From contig NZ_AP017929.1 of NCBI RefSeq assembly GCF_002370355.1, forward strand, positions 1,054,001-1,118,000: 64,000 nt of DNA. Direction: 5' to 3'. A program made the translations under genes and the position numbers. Positions 1 to 7,962 of this stretch are shown piece after piece. The notes under the pieces were generated by a model that saw only the letters and a program-made list of their open reading frames with translations, made no database searches and had not been told where the DNA came from. The number at the start of each line of letters is the position of its first letter. The first letter of the stretch is position 1. The stretch comes from Latilactobacillus sakei subsp. sakei DSM 20017 = JCM 1157 (GTDB lineage Bacteria; Bacillota; Bacilli; Lactobacillales; Lactobacillaceae).

Positions 1-1166
1 AAGATGCTGACTTACGTGATCAATACGCACGTTTGGTGCCAATGTTTGAAACAATGGCTGAATTACACGAAATCCTCTTGAAGAAACGTCATAATCGTGG
101 CGCAATCGACTTTGAAGAAGACGAAGCTAAAATCATTGTTGATGAAAACGGTAAGGCAATCGATATTGAATTACGTCAACGCGGTCTTTCAGAACGCATG
201 ATCGAATCATTCATGTTGGCTGCTAATGAAACTGTTGCAGAACATTACAGTACTGCTAACGCACCTTTCTTATACCGGATTCATGAAACACCAGATACTG
301 ATAAGATGAAGAACTTCTTCGAATTTATCACCGCTTATGGCATTCAAGTCCAAGGCTCAAGCAAAAAAGTAACACCAATGATGTTACAAGAAGTCTTGAC
401 ACAAATTGAAGGTCAACCTGAACAACCCATTATTACAACAATGTTATTGAGAAGTATGCAACAAGCACATTATTCAGATGAATCACTTGGTCACTTTGGT
501 TTGGCTGCTGAATTCTATACGCATTTCACATCACCAATTCGTCGTTACCCTGATTTAATGGTCCATCGTTTAATTCATAACTATGCTACTAACGGCATGA
601 CGATTGAAGAAAAAGAAAAATGGGCACCTAAGTTACAACCAATCGCTGAACAAACATCACTTGAAGAACGACGCTCAATTGATACGGAACGTGAAGTTGT
701 TGACCTTAAGAAAGCTGAATACATGCTTGATAAGGTTGGTAATGAATACGATGCTGTTATTAGTTCTGTGACAAGCTTCGGGATGTTTATCGCCTTACCA
801 AGTACGGTTGAAGGGCTTGTACACATCTCTCAAATGAAAGATGATTATTATAGCTTCGTTGAAAGTCAATTGGCTTTAGTGGGCGAAAGAACCCATAAAA
901 TGTTCCGAATTGGCCAACCAGTACGGGTTAAAGTCGCTAATGTTGACTTAGATGCACATTCTGTAGACTTCGAATTATTAGCAAGCGAGGAAGTTCCCTT
1001 GGCTTCTGCTGAAATTTTGAGTAAGATAGAAGCAAGACCTAAGCGCCCAACTCGTCCAAGAGACCATGAAAAAGGCGGTCAACGACGTGGTGACCAAAAG
1101 AAAAACAGTCATCCAAGACGACCAGTGGCTAAAAAGGACTCACAAAAACGTACTTTTAAAAAGTAG
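1..1166 (+). CDS. rnr: Ribonuclease R, C-terminal part (5' end outside window)
   Basis: This is the C-terminal part of the processive 3'-5' exoribonuclease RNase R. The reading frame is open from base 3, so the true start lies upstream of the window. The visible part holds the end of the RNB catalytic domain, including the segment HFTSPIRRYPDLMVHRL, followed by an S1 RNA-binding domain (GNEYDAVISSVTSFGMFIAL) and a basic Lys/Arg-rich tail of about 45 residues. RNase R degrades structured RNA and works with SmpB-tmRNA in decay of non-stop mRNAs, which fits smpB starting 8 bases downstream. The family assignment is secure; only the N-terminus cannot be judged. Confidence 0.96.
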   Translation, partial: DADLRDQYARLVPMFETMAELHEILLKKRHNRGAIDFEEDEAKIIVDENGKAIDIELRQRGLSERMIESFMLAANETVAEHYSTANAPFLYRIHETPDTDKMKNFFEFITAYGIQVQGSSKKVTPMMLQEVLTQIEGQPEQPIITTMLLRSMQQAHYSDESLGHFGLAAEFYTHFTSPIRRYPDLMVHRLIHNYATNGMTIEEKEKWAPKLQPIAEQTSLEERRSIDTEREVVDLKKAEYMLDKVGNEYDAVISSVTSFGMFIALPSTVEGLVHISQMKDDYYSFVESQLALVGERTHKMFRIGQPVRVKVANVDLDAHSVDFELLASEEVPLASAEILSKIEARPKRPTRPRDHEKGGQRRGDQKKNSHPRRPVAKKDSQKRTFKK

Positions 1167-1174
1167 GTGATTGA

Positions 1175-1645
1175 ATGGCAAAGAAACATCCACAAAAACC
1201 AGCTAACTTAATCGCTCAAAACAAAAAAGCTGGGCATGATTACAATATCCTGGAGACATTTGAAGCAGGATTAGTTTTAACCGGGACCGAGATTAAATCG
1301 GTGCGTAAGGGAAAAATTAGTTTGCGTGATGGGTTTGCGCGCGTTCGCAAGGGCGAAGCTTATCTGGAAAATGTCCACATCAGTCCTTATGAACAAGGTA
1401 ACCAATTTAACCATGATCCATTGCGTAACCGAAAATTATTGTTACACAAGAAAGAAATTGCTAAAATTGGTGCTTTGACTAAGGACAAAGGGATTACAAT
1501 TGTCCCGTTACGTGTTTATTTAAAACACGGTTTTGCTAAGGTCTTAATCGGCGTTGGTGAAGGGAAACGGGAATACGATAAACGAGAAACGCTCAAGCGT
1601 AAGGAACAAGATCGTGAAATGGCAAGAGCACTTCGAAAACGTTAA
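1175..1645 (+). CDS. smpB: SsrA-binding protein SmpB
   Basis: SmpB is the tmRNA partner that loads alanyl-tmRNA onto stalled ribosomes during trans-translation. The 156-residue length is normal. Visible signatures are [20 protein letters not shown], the segment [21 protein letters not shown] and the basic C-terminal tail ([21 protein letters not shown] region) that enters the decoding centre. It is 8 bases behind rnr, with a GTAGGTGATTGA ribosome site overlapping the gap, so the two are probably co-transcribed. A strong hairpin terminator follows directly. The tmRNA gene (ssrA), often nearby in lactobacilli, is not seen in this window. Confidence 0.97.
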   Translation: MAKKHPQKPANLIAQNKKAGHDYNILETFEAGLVLTGTEIKSVRKGKISLRDGFARVRKGEAYLENVHISPYEQGNQFNHDPLRNRKLLLHKKEIAKIGALTKDKGITIVPLRVYLKHGFAKVLIGVGEGKREYDKRETLKRKEQDREMARALRKR

Positions 1646-1650
1646 TCAAA

Positions 1651-1685
1651 AAGAGGTCGGACAATATTGTCCGACCTCTTTTTTT
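1651..1685. terminator. Bidirectional intrinsic terminator after smpB
   Basis: A 13-bp perfect stem (AAGAGGTCGGACA paired with TGTCCGACCTCTT) with a 4-base loop is followed by a T run on the plus strand and preceded by an A run. It can therefore terminate both rnr-smpB and the small minus-strand gene that ends at 1691. Confidence 0.93.
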
Positions 1686-1690
1686 GATGA

Positions 1691-1855
1691 CTATTTAGAT
1701 TGACGCTGAATTAACAATGCGAGAATCAGGGCGATGATAATTGAGGTGAAACCGATTAGCCAAAATAACAAAGCCAACGACTGATAGTGATGATTTGTCG
1801 CCAAAATAATCATAAATGCTGCGAATAGGCATAGCAAAACAATTGCTTTTTGGAT
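1691..1855 (-). CDS. Small two-TM membrane protein, non-canonical start codon
   Basis: I do not recognise a family. The minus strand encodes about 54 residues with two hydrophobic segments (AIVLLCLFAAFMIILA and ALLFWLIGFTSIIIALILAL), a short polar turn (TNHHYQS) and a basic end (QRQSK), typical of a small two-helix membrane protein. There is no ATG, GTG or TTG at the right place: a strong AGGGGG ribosome site (1863-1868) is followed by ATT, ATT and ATC codons. ATC at 1855 has the best spacing (about 7 bases) and would give a QKAIVLL start. A well-formed promoter lies upstream (1899-1927). Either an AUC/AUU codon is used or the start has been lost by mutation. Confidence 0.5.
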   Translation of the reverse strand: MQKAIVLLCLFAAFMIILATNHHYQSLALLFWLIGFTSIIIALILALLIQRQSK

Positions 1856-1898
1856 AATAATTCCCCCTAATCAGTTGAATGATGGCGCTTTAACGACT

Positions 1899-1927
1899 AT
1901 TATAGGTGGTTGGAACGAACTAAACAA
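1899..1927 (-). promoter_or_regulatory. SigA-type promoter of the small membrane ORF
   Basis: Read on the minus strand, TTGTTT (1922-1927) and TATAAT (1899-1904) are separated by exactly 17 bases. Transcription would begin about 25-30 bases before the AGGGGG ribosome site of the ORF ending at 1691. This supports that ORF being expressed. Confidence 0.65.
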
Positions 1928-1999
1928 CAGCTTTTATGATGTCGTGGCGAGTTGACGTTAGTTAATACTAAAACGTAATGGCGTTAACCATCGTTATTC

Positions 2000-2007
2000 T
2001 GTATAAT
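2000..2007 (+). promoter_or_regulatory. -10 element upstream of the 3D-domain gene
   Basis: The sequence TGTATAAT, with a perfect TATAAT at 2002-2007, lies 43 bases before the start codon. The region where a -35 would sit is poor (TGGCGT). A purine-rich ribosome site (GTAGGGGGAGGG) lies at about 2029-2039. Confidence 0.5.
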
Positions 2008-2049
2008 TAATCTAGAATAGTGATAACGTAGGGGGAGGGCTTAATCAAG

Positions 2050-3111
2050 ATGCAATTCAAAAAAATGGGTTTAATGATTCTTACCGGACTCATAATCATT
2101 GTGACAACTGTCGGACCAGTTAATGCGGCCAGTCTCAGTGAACTAAAACAACAAGAAGAACAAACACAAAAAAGTATTGATACCATCAATGGTAAAATTC
2201 AAGGTACGTTAACAAAAGTGAATACTAAGTATCAAGAAGTCGATCAGTTAAAAAAGAAAATTACAGAAAATGAAGAACGTATTAATAAGACCGAAACAAT
2301 TCTAGCGGCTCAAAAAAAGGAACTAGCGGAACGAAAAGATTATGCCAAGGCTCATTTGAAGGCCTTACAAAAATCAGAAGATGATCGTGACGTATTAAAT
2401 ACCATATTATCGGCAGACTCGTTGAGTGATCTTTTGAGTCGCGTCTATACTTTGACGATTTTACAGGATGCAGATAATCAAAATATGACTGATTTAGCAA
2501 CTAGCTATCAGAAAATGGTGACGATTCAAAAGTACTTAGAAGAAAGTAAGGCCGCTTTGGACAAACAAAAAAAGGATTTAGATCAACAAACGGCTGATTT
2601 ACAAAAGCAAGTAGACCAGATGAAAAAAGACTTGAGCCAGAGCCAAAAACAACTTGCTGATATTAGTAAAAAGAAGATTGAAGAACAAAAAAGAGAGGCT
2701 GAGGAACAAGCAAAAGCCGCTGCCAAAGCAAAAGATGAAGCTGCCGCTAAAGCCGCTAGCCAAAAATTAGCAGCAGTTAATAATCAGCAACAAGCGGCAT
2801 TAGTTGCTGCTGCCAAAGGAAAACCAGGCCAGACGGTTGATGTTCAGGCAACTGCTTATTCAACGGCAGAACCGGGTCTAAGTCGCTACGGTGCAACCGG
2901 AATCGATTTGGTGAAAAATCCTAATTGTATTGCTGTTGATCCAAAAGTCATTAAGTTAAACTCGCTCGTTTTAGTACCTGGCTATGGTTATGCTATCGCC
3001 GGAGATACAGGTGGGGCGATTAAAGGCCATATTATTGACGTCCATTTTCCAAGCGTCGCTCAATGTGTCAGCTGGGGACGGCGTCATATTACAATTACAA
3101 TTATTAAATAA
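2050..3111 (+). CDS. Secreted coiled-coil protein with C-terminal 3D domain (putative cell-wall lytic enzyme)
   Basis: This exported protein of 353 residues probably acts on peptidoglycan. Residues 1-27 form a signal peptide ending in NAA. Residues about 30-245 are a long coiled coil of the PcsB type, rich in Lys, Glu, Gln and Ala. The C-terminal 90 residues are a 3D (Asp-Asp-Asp) domain, as in Bacillus YocH and the resuscitation-factor-like proteins, with the three acidic residues at about D297 (AVDP), D319 (GDTGG) and D330 (IDVHF). The 3D fold resembles lytic transglycosylase MltA, so cleavage of glycan strands is the family expectation. It is a single-gene unit with its own promoter and terminator. 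Confidence 0.8.
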   Translation: MQFKKMGLMILTGLIIIVTTVGPVNAASLSELKQQEEQTQKSIDTINGKIQGTLTKVNTKYQEVDQLKKKITENEERINKTETILAAQKKELAERKDYAKAHLKALQKSEDDRDVLNTILSADSLSDLLSRVYTLTILQDADNQNMTDLATSYQKMVTIQKYLEESKAALDKQKKDLDQQTADLQKQVDQMKKDLSQSQKQLADISKKKIEEQKREAEEQAKAAAKAKDEAAAKAASQKLAAVNNQQQAALVAAAKGKPGQTVDVQATAYSTAEPGLSRYGATGIDLVKNPNCIAVDPKVIKLNSLVLVPGYGYAIAGDTGGAIKGHIIDVHFPSVAQCVSWGRRHITITIIK

Positions 3112-3117
3112 ATTTAG

Positions 3118-3146
3118 AACAGCATCCAAACAGATGCTGTTTTTTT
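3118..3146 (+). terminator. Intrinsic terminator after the 3D-domain gene
   Basis: A 9-bp stem (AACAGCATC / GATGCTGTT) with a 6-base loop is followed by seven T residues, directly after the stop codon at 3111. Confidence 0.88.
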
Positions 3147-3217
3147 AGTGAAAAAATAGCAATTAGGGCACTTAATAATCCATTTAGCGAAATTTTACTT
3201 AATTTAATAATATGTCT

Positions 3218-3247
3218 GTTGAAACATGTTCTTTAATACTATAAACT
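3218..3247 (+). repeat. 30-bp promoter-like direct repeat, copy 1
   Basis: These 30 bases match 4443-4472 at 27 of 30 positions, including an unbroken 16-base core TTTAATACTATAAACT. Each copy begins with GTTGAAA and could form a TTGAAA / TATAAA promoter with a short 15-base spacer. This copy lies 58 bases before the unknown gene at 3305; the other lies before the MarR gene. It may be a shared promoter or operator. Confidence 0.5.
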
Positions 3248-3304
3248 GGTATATGCCATATCTTGCTTTTTTAAAGCATCGTAAACTAACTCAAAGGATA
3301 GCTG

Positions 3305-4201
3305 ATGAAAAAATATTTAGGAATACTGCTTTTATATAACCTGGGTAAATGGTGTCATCAGCCGCTCATAACAGCGGTTGCCATTGCTTGGTTAGGATAT
3401 GCACTGTACCAATTTGTGCGGCGCCATGGGCAAGATGAAGCGGATGATACTGATGAAATAACACAATCACAAGCGCTTTTTGAGGAAGCTCAGGTTGAGT
3501 ATCGGTACATCACAACAGCTCAGTTTGAACAGACAATGAACCACTTGGATAACCCTGGGCAATTAGGCGATGTGTTAGTCGCCAAAATGGCACAAAGGCG
3601 ACCAGTTGGCGCGGTTGCTTTGTTAACGACCGGAATTTTAAAGGCGCGCCAGGCAATGATTCAAACTGGGATCATCGAACGAAGCGATGAGAAAAGAAAA
3701 AGTGCTAATACACCAGGGTACGATTTGGTAAGTCATCAATACGCAGAAGTTGCTGGCAAGCAATTTAATTTATACCATCGCACACACCTGTTACCTTTTC
3801 GCTTCACGCTCTCAGAAGGGGATAACATTGACGGGTTATTATTTACCGGTACGGCACATTTGAATCATGGTGATCGGCCCCAAATTAATTATCTAATGTT
3901 GCACAATCAAGCGCGCGTTAATCAATTATATGCGGCCTATCAAAACAACCATTATCGACTGATATTAAGCGATGTTCATGTACCAGGAGAAGTTGCGGGT
4001 ACTAATTATTCATTGGATGATTTTGAACAATTGGCAACGCGCATTATCTTAAGTAAAAAGCAGTCTGAAACTGAATTTAAATATGAAGTCAGTTGTGATT
4101 ATGATACTGAAGGACCATTACCACAATCAATTACGGTTAATTTATGGGATTTGACACATCAAACGCTCGATTTTACCGTCACACTGCCTAATGACATCTA
4201 A
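3305..4201 (+). CDS. Unknown membrane-anchored protein
   Basis: I do not recognise this 298-residue protein. It starts with a short basic end and one hydrophobic segment (about residues 18-38, LITAVAIAWLGYALYQFV), then an acidic linker (GQDEADDTDE) and a soluble region with no obvious catalytic motif, so an N-terminal anchor with the bulk in the cytoplasm is likely. The ribosome site is modest (AAAGGATAG). It stands alone between the 3D-domain gene and an AT-rich gap, sharing a 30-bp upstream element with the MarR gene at 4676, which hints at common control. No terminator is evident after it. Confidence 0.6.
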   Translation: MKKYLGILLLYNLGKWCHQPLITAVAIAWLGYALYQFVRRHGQDEADDTDEITQSQALFEEAQVEYRYITTAQFEQTMNHLDNPGQLGDVLVAKMAQRRPVGAVALLTTGILKARQAMIQTGIIERSDEKRKSANTPGYDLVSHQYAEVAGKQFNLYHRTHLLPFRFTLSEGDNIDGLLFTGTAHLNHGDRPQINYLMLHNQARVNQLYAAYQNNHYRLILSDVHVPGEVAGTNYSLDDFEQLATRIILSKKQSETEFKYEVSCDYDTEGPLPQSITVNLWDLTHQTLDFTVTLPNDI

Positions 4202-4675
4202 ACAGAATTTGATGCTTAAAACAAAAATATTAATATTTTATTCATTTATTAATGTGTCACTAATAACGGCTATCATATCCGGTTAAATAGGGGTTTTTAG
4301 TAACTGTTTAAGCGGCTGTGACAACTTTTTAATAGTATCATTTGTAAATTATAAAAATATTGATAATATCTCTAATTAATAAAGTGAATAATGTTCAAAA
4401 TAGTCAACGATACTAATCTTTTTGTTAAGTTGAGGGATGTTGGTTGAAATATGGTTTTTAATACTATAAACTAGTTATAACGCTTTAAGTCTTAGTGAGT
4501 TGAAGTCTATTAAGGAAATGTCGCTTAAAATCTACTAAAATCATAAAATAAGATGAACAAATAATTTATGTTTTAATTACTTTATTTTTATTTACCTAAA
4601 TTAAGTGAGTGGTTTACGAAAAATCGTCTTAGTTTATGTCGATAGCAGAAACGTGCGGCATATAGGAGGTAAAAC
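4202..4675. other. 474-bp AT-rich gap without a supportable gene
   Basis: Stops are frequent on both strands and no ORF with a ribosome site is visible. The segment is clearly richer in A+T than the flanking genes. It contains the second copy of the 30-bp direct repeat (4443-4472). A long leader for the MarR gene, a small RNA or decayed sequence are all possible; nothing in the sequence decides between them. Confidence 0.6.
4443..4472 (+). repeat. 30-bp promoter-like direct repeat, copy 2
   Basis: This is the partner of 3218-3247 (27 of 30 identical). It ends in an ACTAGT palindrome flanked by TATAA-type arms (4465-4480), giving it an operator-like look. It lies about 200 bases before the MarR-family gene at 4676. 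Confidence 0.5.
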
Positions 4676-5167
4676 ATGGATGCAACTAATAAGTCCGACC
4701 TAATCGGTGATTCATGGTCCGATTTTATGGAATTCGCAGGATTATACAGGTGGCTCATTAACAATTTGAGCGAATCGATGAACCGAGAAAGTCAAAAATA
4801 CGGGTTATCATTTGATCAATTCTTAGTGATGCATGAAATTAAGAACAACGATAACGAAACAACAAACAGTGCTTTAGCAGATAAGATGCAAGTTAGTCGC
4901 TCTGCCATTTCACGCCAATGTCGTTCGTTACGGAAGATGGCCTTTATCGCTGAACAATCAGACGAAAAAGATCAACGTATTCGCCGTGTTCATTTAACTG
5001 AAAAAGGATTACAAGTTTATCATCACTTACTTTATTACTATTTAGATCTTTATAATGATCTCAAAAATGAAGTGGGTAAGGATAAAGTGGATGCTACTAT
5101 CGGTCAAAGTAAAGAAATCTTTGAACGAATGGTATCAATGAACCTTAATCGACCAGACGCAAAATAA
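4676..5167 (+). CDS. MarR-family transcriptional regulator
   Basis: This 163-residue winged-helix regulator shows the family core: a recognition-helix region NSALADKMQVSRSAISRQC followed by the wing DEKDQRIRRVHLTEKGLQVY, which includes the DxR dipeptide region. MarR proteins bind palindromic operators as dimers and usually repress neighbouring genes or themselves. An AGGAGG ribosome site precedes the ATG. The upstream gap is unusually long and holds a 30-bp element also found before the gene at 3305, so those two are the visible candidates for control. The ligand and regulon cannot be told from sequence. Confidence 0.85.
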   Translation: MDATNKSDLIGDSWSDFMEFAGLYRWLINNLSESMNRESQKYGLSFDQFLVMHEIKNNDNETTNSALADKMQVSRSAISRQCRSLRKMAFIAEQSDEKDQRIRRVHLTEKGLQVYHHLLYYYLDLYNDLKNEVGKDKVDATIGQSKEIFERMVSMNLNRPDAK

Positions 5168-5170
5168 TTG

Positions 5171-5211
5171 AAAGGAATCTTGGTAAGGATTTTTACCAGA
5201 TTCCTTTTTTT
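5171..5211 (+). terminator. Intrinsic terminator after the MarR gene
   Basis: A long interrupted stem (AAGGAATCTGGTAA type arms, closing with GATTCCTT) is followed by seven T residues just after the stop codon at 5167. Confidence 0.85.
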
Positions 5212-5246
5212 GTACGGTCAAATCAGTATCGAGTCTTGCTTTTCTT

Positions 5247-5255
5247 TGTTAGAAT
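5247..5255 (+). promoter_or_regulatory. Extended -10 element for polA
   Basis: TGTTAGAAT fits an extended -10 (TG, one base, TAGAAT) 35 bases before the polA ATG. No convincing -35 is seen, which is common for extended -10 promoters. Confidence 0.4.
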
Positions 5256-5290
5256 AGAGGAAGCGACTTTACGAATTTAGGAGGAACACG

Positions 5291-7951
5291 ATGGGTTCTC
5301 AAAAAAGTTTATTATTAATTGATGGTAACAGTGTAGCGTTTCGGGCGTTTTACGCGATGCACCAAGTGTTAGATAGTTTTACCAATCAAGATGGGTTACA
5401 TACCAATGCCATTTATGCGTTTAAAAACATGCTAGATATTATTTTGAAACGGTTTGAACCAACACACGTCTTAGTGGCTTTTGATGCGGGCAAAACGACT
5501 TTTAGAACGGCACAGTTTGCCGACTATAAGGGCGGTCGTTCTAAGACGCCACCAGAATTAACGGAACAGTTTCCTTATATCAAGGAATTATTGCATGCTT
5601 ATGGTATTCAGACGGCTGAATTAGCCAACTATGAGGCCGATGACATTATTGGGACGTTGGCGAGCCAAGCAGAACAAGACGGCTTTGTCGTCAATATTGT
5701 GACGGGTGATCGGGATTTAACGCAGCTAACGACGGATAAAACGACCGTTAATATCACAGTCAAAGGTGTCAACGATACAGAAGCCTACACACCGGAACAT
5801 GTACAAGAAAAATTAGGCTTAGCACCTAGTAAAATCGTAGACTTAAAAGGTTTGATGGGTGATACCTCTGATAATTATCCGGGTGTCACAAAGGTCGGCG
5901 AAAAGACAGCGCTGAAACTCTTAACGGAATTTGGGAGCATCGAAGGGGTCTACGAAAATGTCGATGCAATGAAAAAGAGTAAGATGAAGGAACATCTGAT
6001 TGAAGATCGTGATCAAGCCTTTATGAGCAAAAAATTGGCGACGATTTTGCGGGATGCACCGATCGAAACGACGTTAGCGGACATCACGTATGAAGGTCCC
6101 AACATCGATACGTTGATTGCTTTTTATCAAGAGATGAACTTTCAAAACTTTTTAAAGCAATTAAACGTGACACCAGAAGCAGTTAAACCGGCGGAAAACT
6201 ATCAATATACCGTTTTGACGTTGGATAATTTAGAAACCGTTCAAGCGATTAAAACACCGGTTGCCTTCGGGATTGAAATGTTAACCGATAATTACCACAC
6301 AGCCGATTTAATTGGTTTTTATATCGGCGCACCAGATCATTGGTATGTCAGTGATGATGTTGCACTACTAGCTGAACCAGTATTGAAGGATTGGTTGGAA
6401 GATGCGAGTCATCCTAAAGCAGTTTTCGATGTCAAACGGACGCAAGTCGCAGCTAATCGATTAGGTGTTCATTTAGCGGGCGTTAATTTTGATTTATTAT
6501 TAGCATCTTATTTATTGAATACGACGAATAACAGCAACGATTTAGGGACGGTCGCTAATTTACACGAGTATCAAAATGTGCAAACAGACGAGGCCGTTTA
6601 TGGGAAAGGTGCTAAACGGGCTGTTCCAACTGAACCAGCTTTGTTGTATCAACATTTGGTTCAAAAAGCGGCAGCCATTTATCATTTACAACCACAACTT
6701 GAAGAACAATTGAAGGAACATCAACAATTCGATCTCTTTACGGATATGGAATTACCATTGGCCCTCGTATTGGCGCAAATGGAAATAACCGGGATTCGGG
6801 TCGATGCCAGTCGCCTCCAACAAATGGGGTCAGAATTCAGCCAAACCTTGAAGATCTTGGAAGAAAAAGTTTACGCTGAAGCTGGCGAAACCTTTAACAT
6901 TAACTCACCTAAGCAACTAGGCGTCATTTTATTTGAAAAAATGGGCTTACCAGTGATTAAGAAGACGAAGACGGGCTATTCAACCGCTGTTGATGTACTT
7001 GAACAATTACGGAAGGATGCACCAATTGTCCAAACAATTTTGGATTATCGTCAAATTGCCAAGATTCAATCAACGTATGTCGAAGGGTTATTGAAATCAA
7101 TCCATCAAGATAATAAAGTCCATACGCGTTACTTACAAACCTTGACGCAAACTGGCCGTTTATCGTCGGTTGATCCTAACCTACAAAATATTCCAGTTCG
7201 TTTAGCAGAAGGCCGCAAGATTCGCCAAGCCTTTGTCCCAAGTCACCCAGACTGGCAAATGTTTGCTTCTGATTACTCGCAAATCGAATTACGGGTATTG
7301 GCACACATCTCAGGGGATGCCAACATGCAAGAAGCCTTTAAAGAAGACCGGGATATTCATGCAAATACAGCGATGAAGATCTTTGGCTTAAACAGTGCCG
7401 ATCAAGTGACACCAGATATGCGGCGCCAAGCTAAAGCTACGAATTTTGGGATTGTTTACGGGATTAGCGATTATGGCTTATCTCAAAATATCGGCATTTC
7501 GCGGCAAGAAGCCAAACGCTTTATCGACGCTTATTTCGAACAATATCCAGGTGTTCAACAATTCATGGTTGATATTGTTAAAAAAGCGCGTGAAGAAGGC
7601 TATGTCGAAACGCTTTTCCACCGTCGTCGTTATTTACCAGATATTCACGCTAAGAACTTTAACCTCCGTTCTTTTGCAGAACGGACAGCGATGAATACGC
7701 CAATTCAAGGTAGTGCTGCGGATATTATCAAGGTGGCGATGATTTTAATGCAACAAGAATTGAAGAAGGCGAACTTGCAAGCCAGAATGTTATTACAAGT
7801 ACATGATGAATTGATTTTTGAAGCACCAACTGAAGAAATACCAATCTTACAAAAATTAGTCCCAAGTGTGATGGATTCAGCCGTTAAATTAGCGGTGCCA
7901 TTGAAGGTCGAAAGTGGTTTTGGCCCAACTTGGTACGATATTAAGAAATAA
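5291..7951 (+). CDS. polA: DNA polymerase I
   Basis: This 886-residue enzyme fills gaps and removes RNA primers in replication and repair. Residues 1-290 form the 5'-3' exonuclease (LLIDGNSVAFRAFYA, YEADDIIGTL, TGDRDLTQL). The middle region corresponds to the 3'-5' exonuclease but lacks the metal-binding acidic motifs (GIEM where DTE is expected), as in other Firmicutes, so proofreading is probably absent. The polymerase domain carries motif A (DYSQIELRVLAH), motif B (RRQAKATNFGIVYG) and motif C (QVHDELIFE, near residue 840). It leads a polA-mutM-coaE unit with 11 bases to mutM. An AGGAGG ribosome site precedes the ATG. Confidence 0.97.
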   Translation: MGSQKSLLLIDGNSVAFRAFYAMHQVLDSFTNQDGLHTNAIYAFKNMLDIILKRFEPTHVLVAFDAGKTTFRTAQFADYKGGRSKTPPELTEQFPYIKELLHAYGIQTAELANYEADDIIGTLASQAEQDGFVVNIVTGDRDLTQLTTDKTTVNITVKGVNDTEAYTPEHVQEKLGLAPSKIVDLKGLMGDTSDNYPGVTKVGEKTALKLLTEFGSIEGVYENVDAMKKSKMKEHLIEDRDQAFMSKKLATILRDAPIETTLADITYEGPNIDTLIAFYQEMNFQNFLKQLNVTPEAVKPAENYQYTVLTLDNLETVQAIKTPVAFGIEMLTDNYHTADLIGFYIGAPDHWYVSDDVALLAEPVLKDWLEDASHPKAVFDVKRTQVAANRLGVHLAGVNFDLLLASYLLNTTNNSNDLGTVANLHEYQNVQTDEAVYGKGAKRAVPTEPALLYQHLVQKAAAIYHLQPQLEEQLKEHQQFDLFTDMELPLALVLAQMEITGIRVDASRLQQMGSEFSQTLKILEEKVYAEAGETFNINSPKQLGVILFEKMGLPVIKKTKTGYSTAVDVLEQLRKDAPIVQTILDYRQIAKIQSTYVEGLLKSIHQDNKVHTRYLQTLTQTGRLSSVDPNLQNIPVRLAEGRKIRQAFVPSHPDWQMFASDYSQIELRVLAHISGDANMQEAFKEDRDIHANTAMKIFGLNSADQVTPDMRRQAKATNFGIVYGISDYGLSQNIGISRQEAKRFIDAYFEQYPGVQQFMVDIVKKAREEGYVETLFHRRRYLPDIHAKNFNLRSFAERTAMNTPIQGSAADIIKVAMILMQQELKKANLQARMLLQVHDELIFEAPTEEIPILQKLVPSVMDSAVKLAVPLKVESGFGPTWYDIKK

Positions 7952-7962
7952 GGTGACGGAAA

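Noticed and set aside
3218-3247. The 30-bp repeat as an end of an insertion sequence flanking 3305-4201
   Set aside because: The copies are direct, not inverted, no transposase is present, and each lies where a promoter or operator would be.
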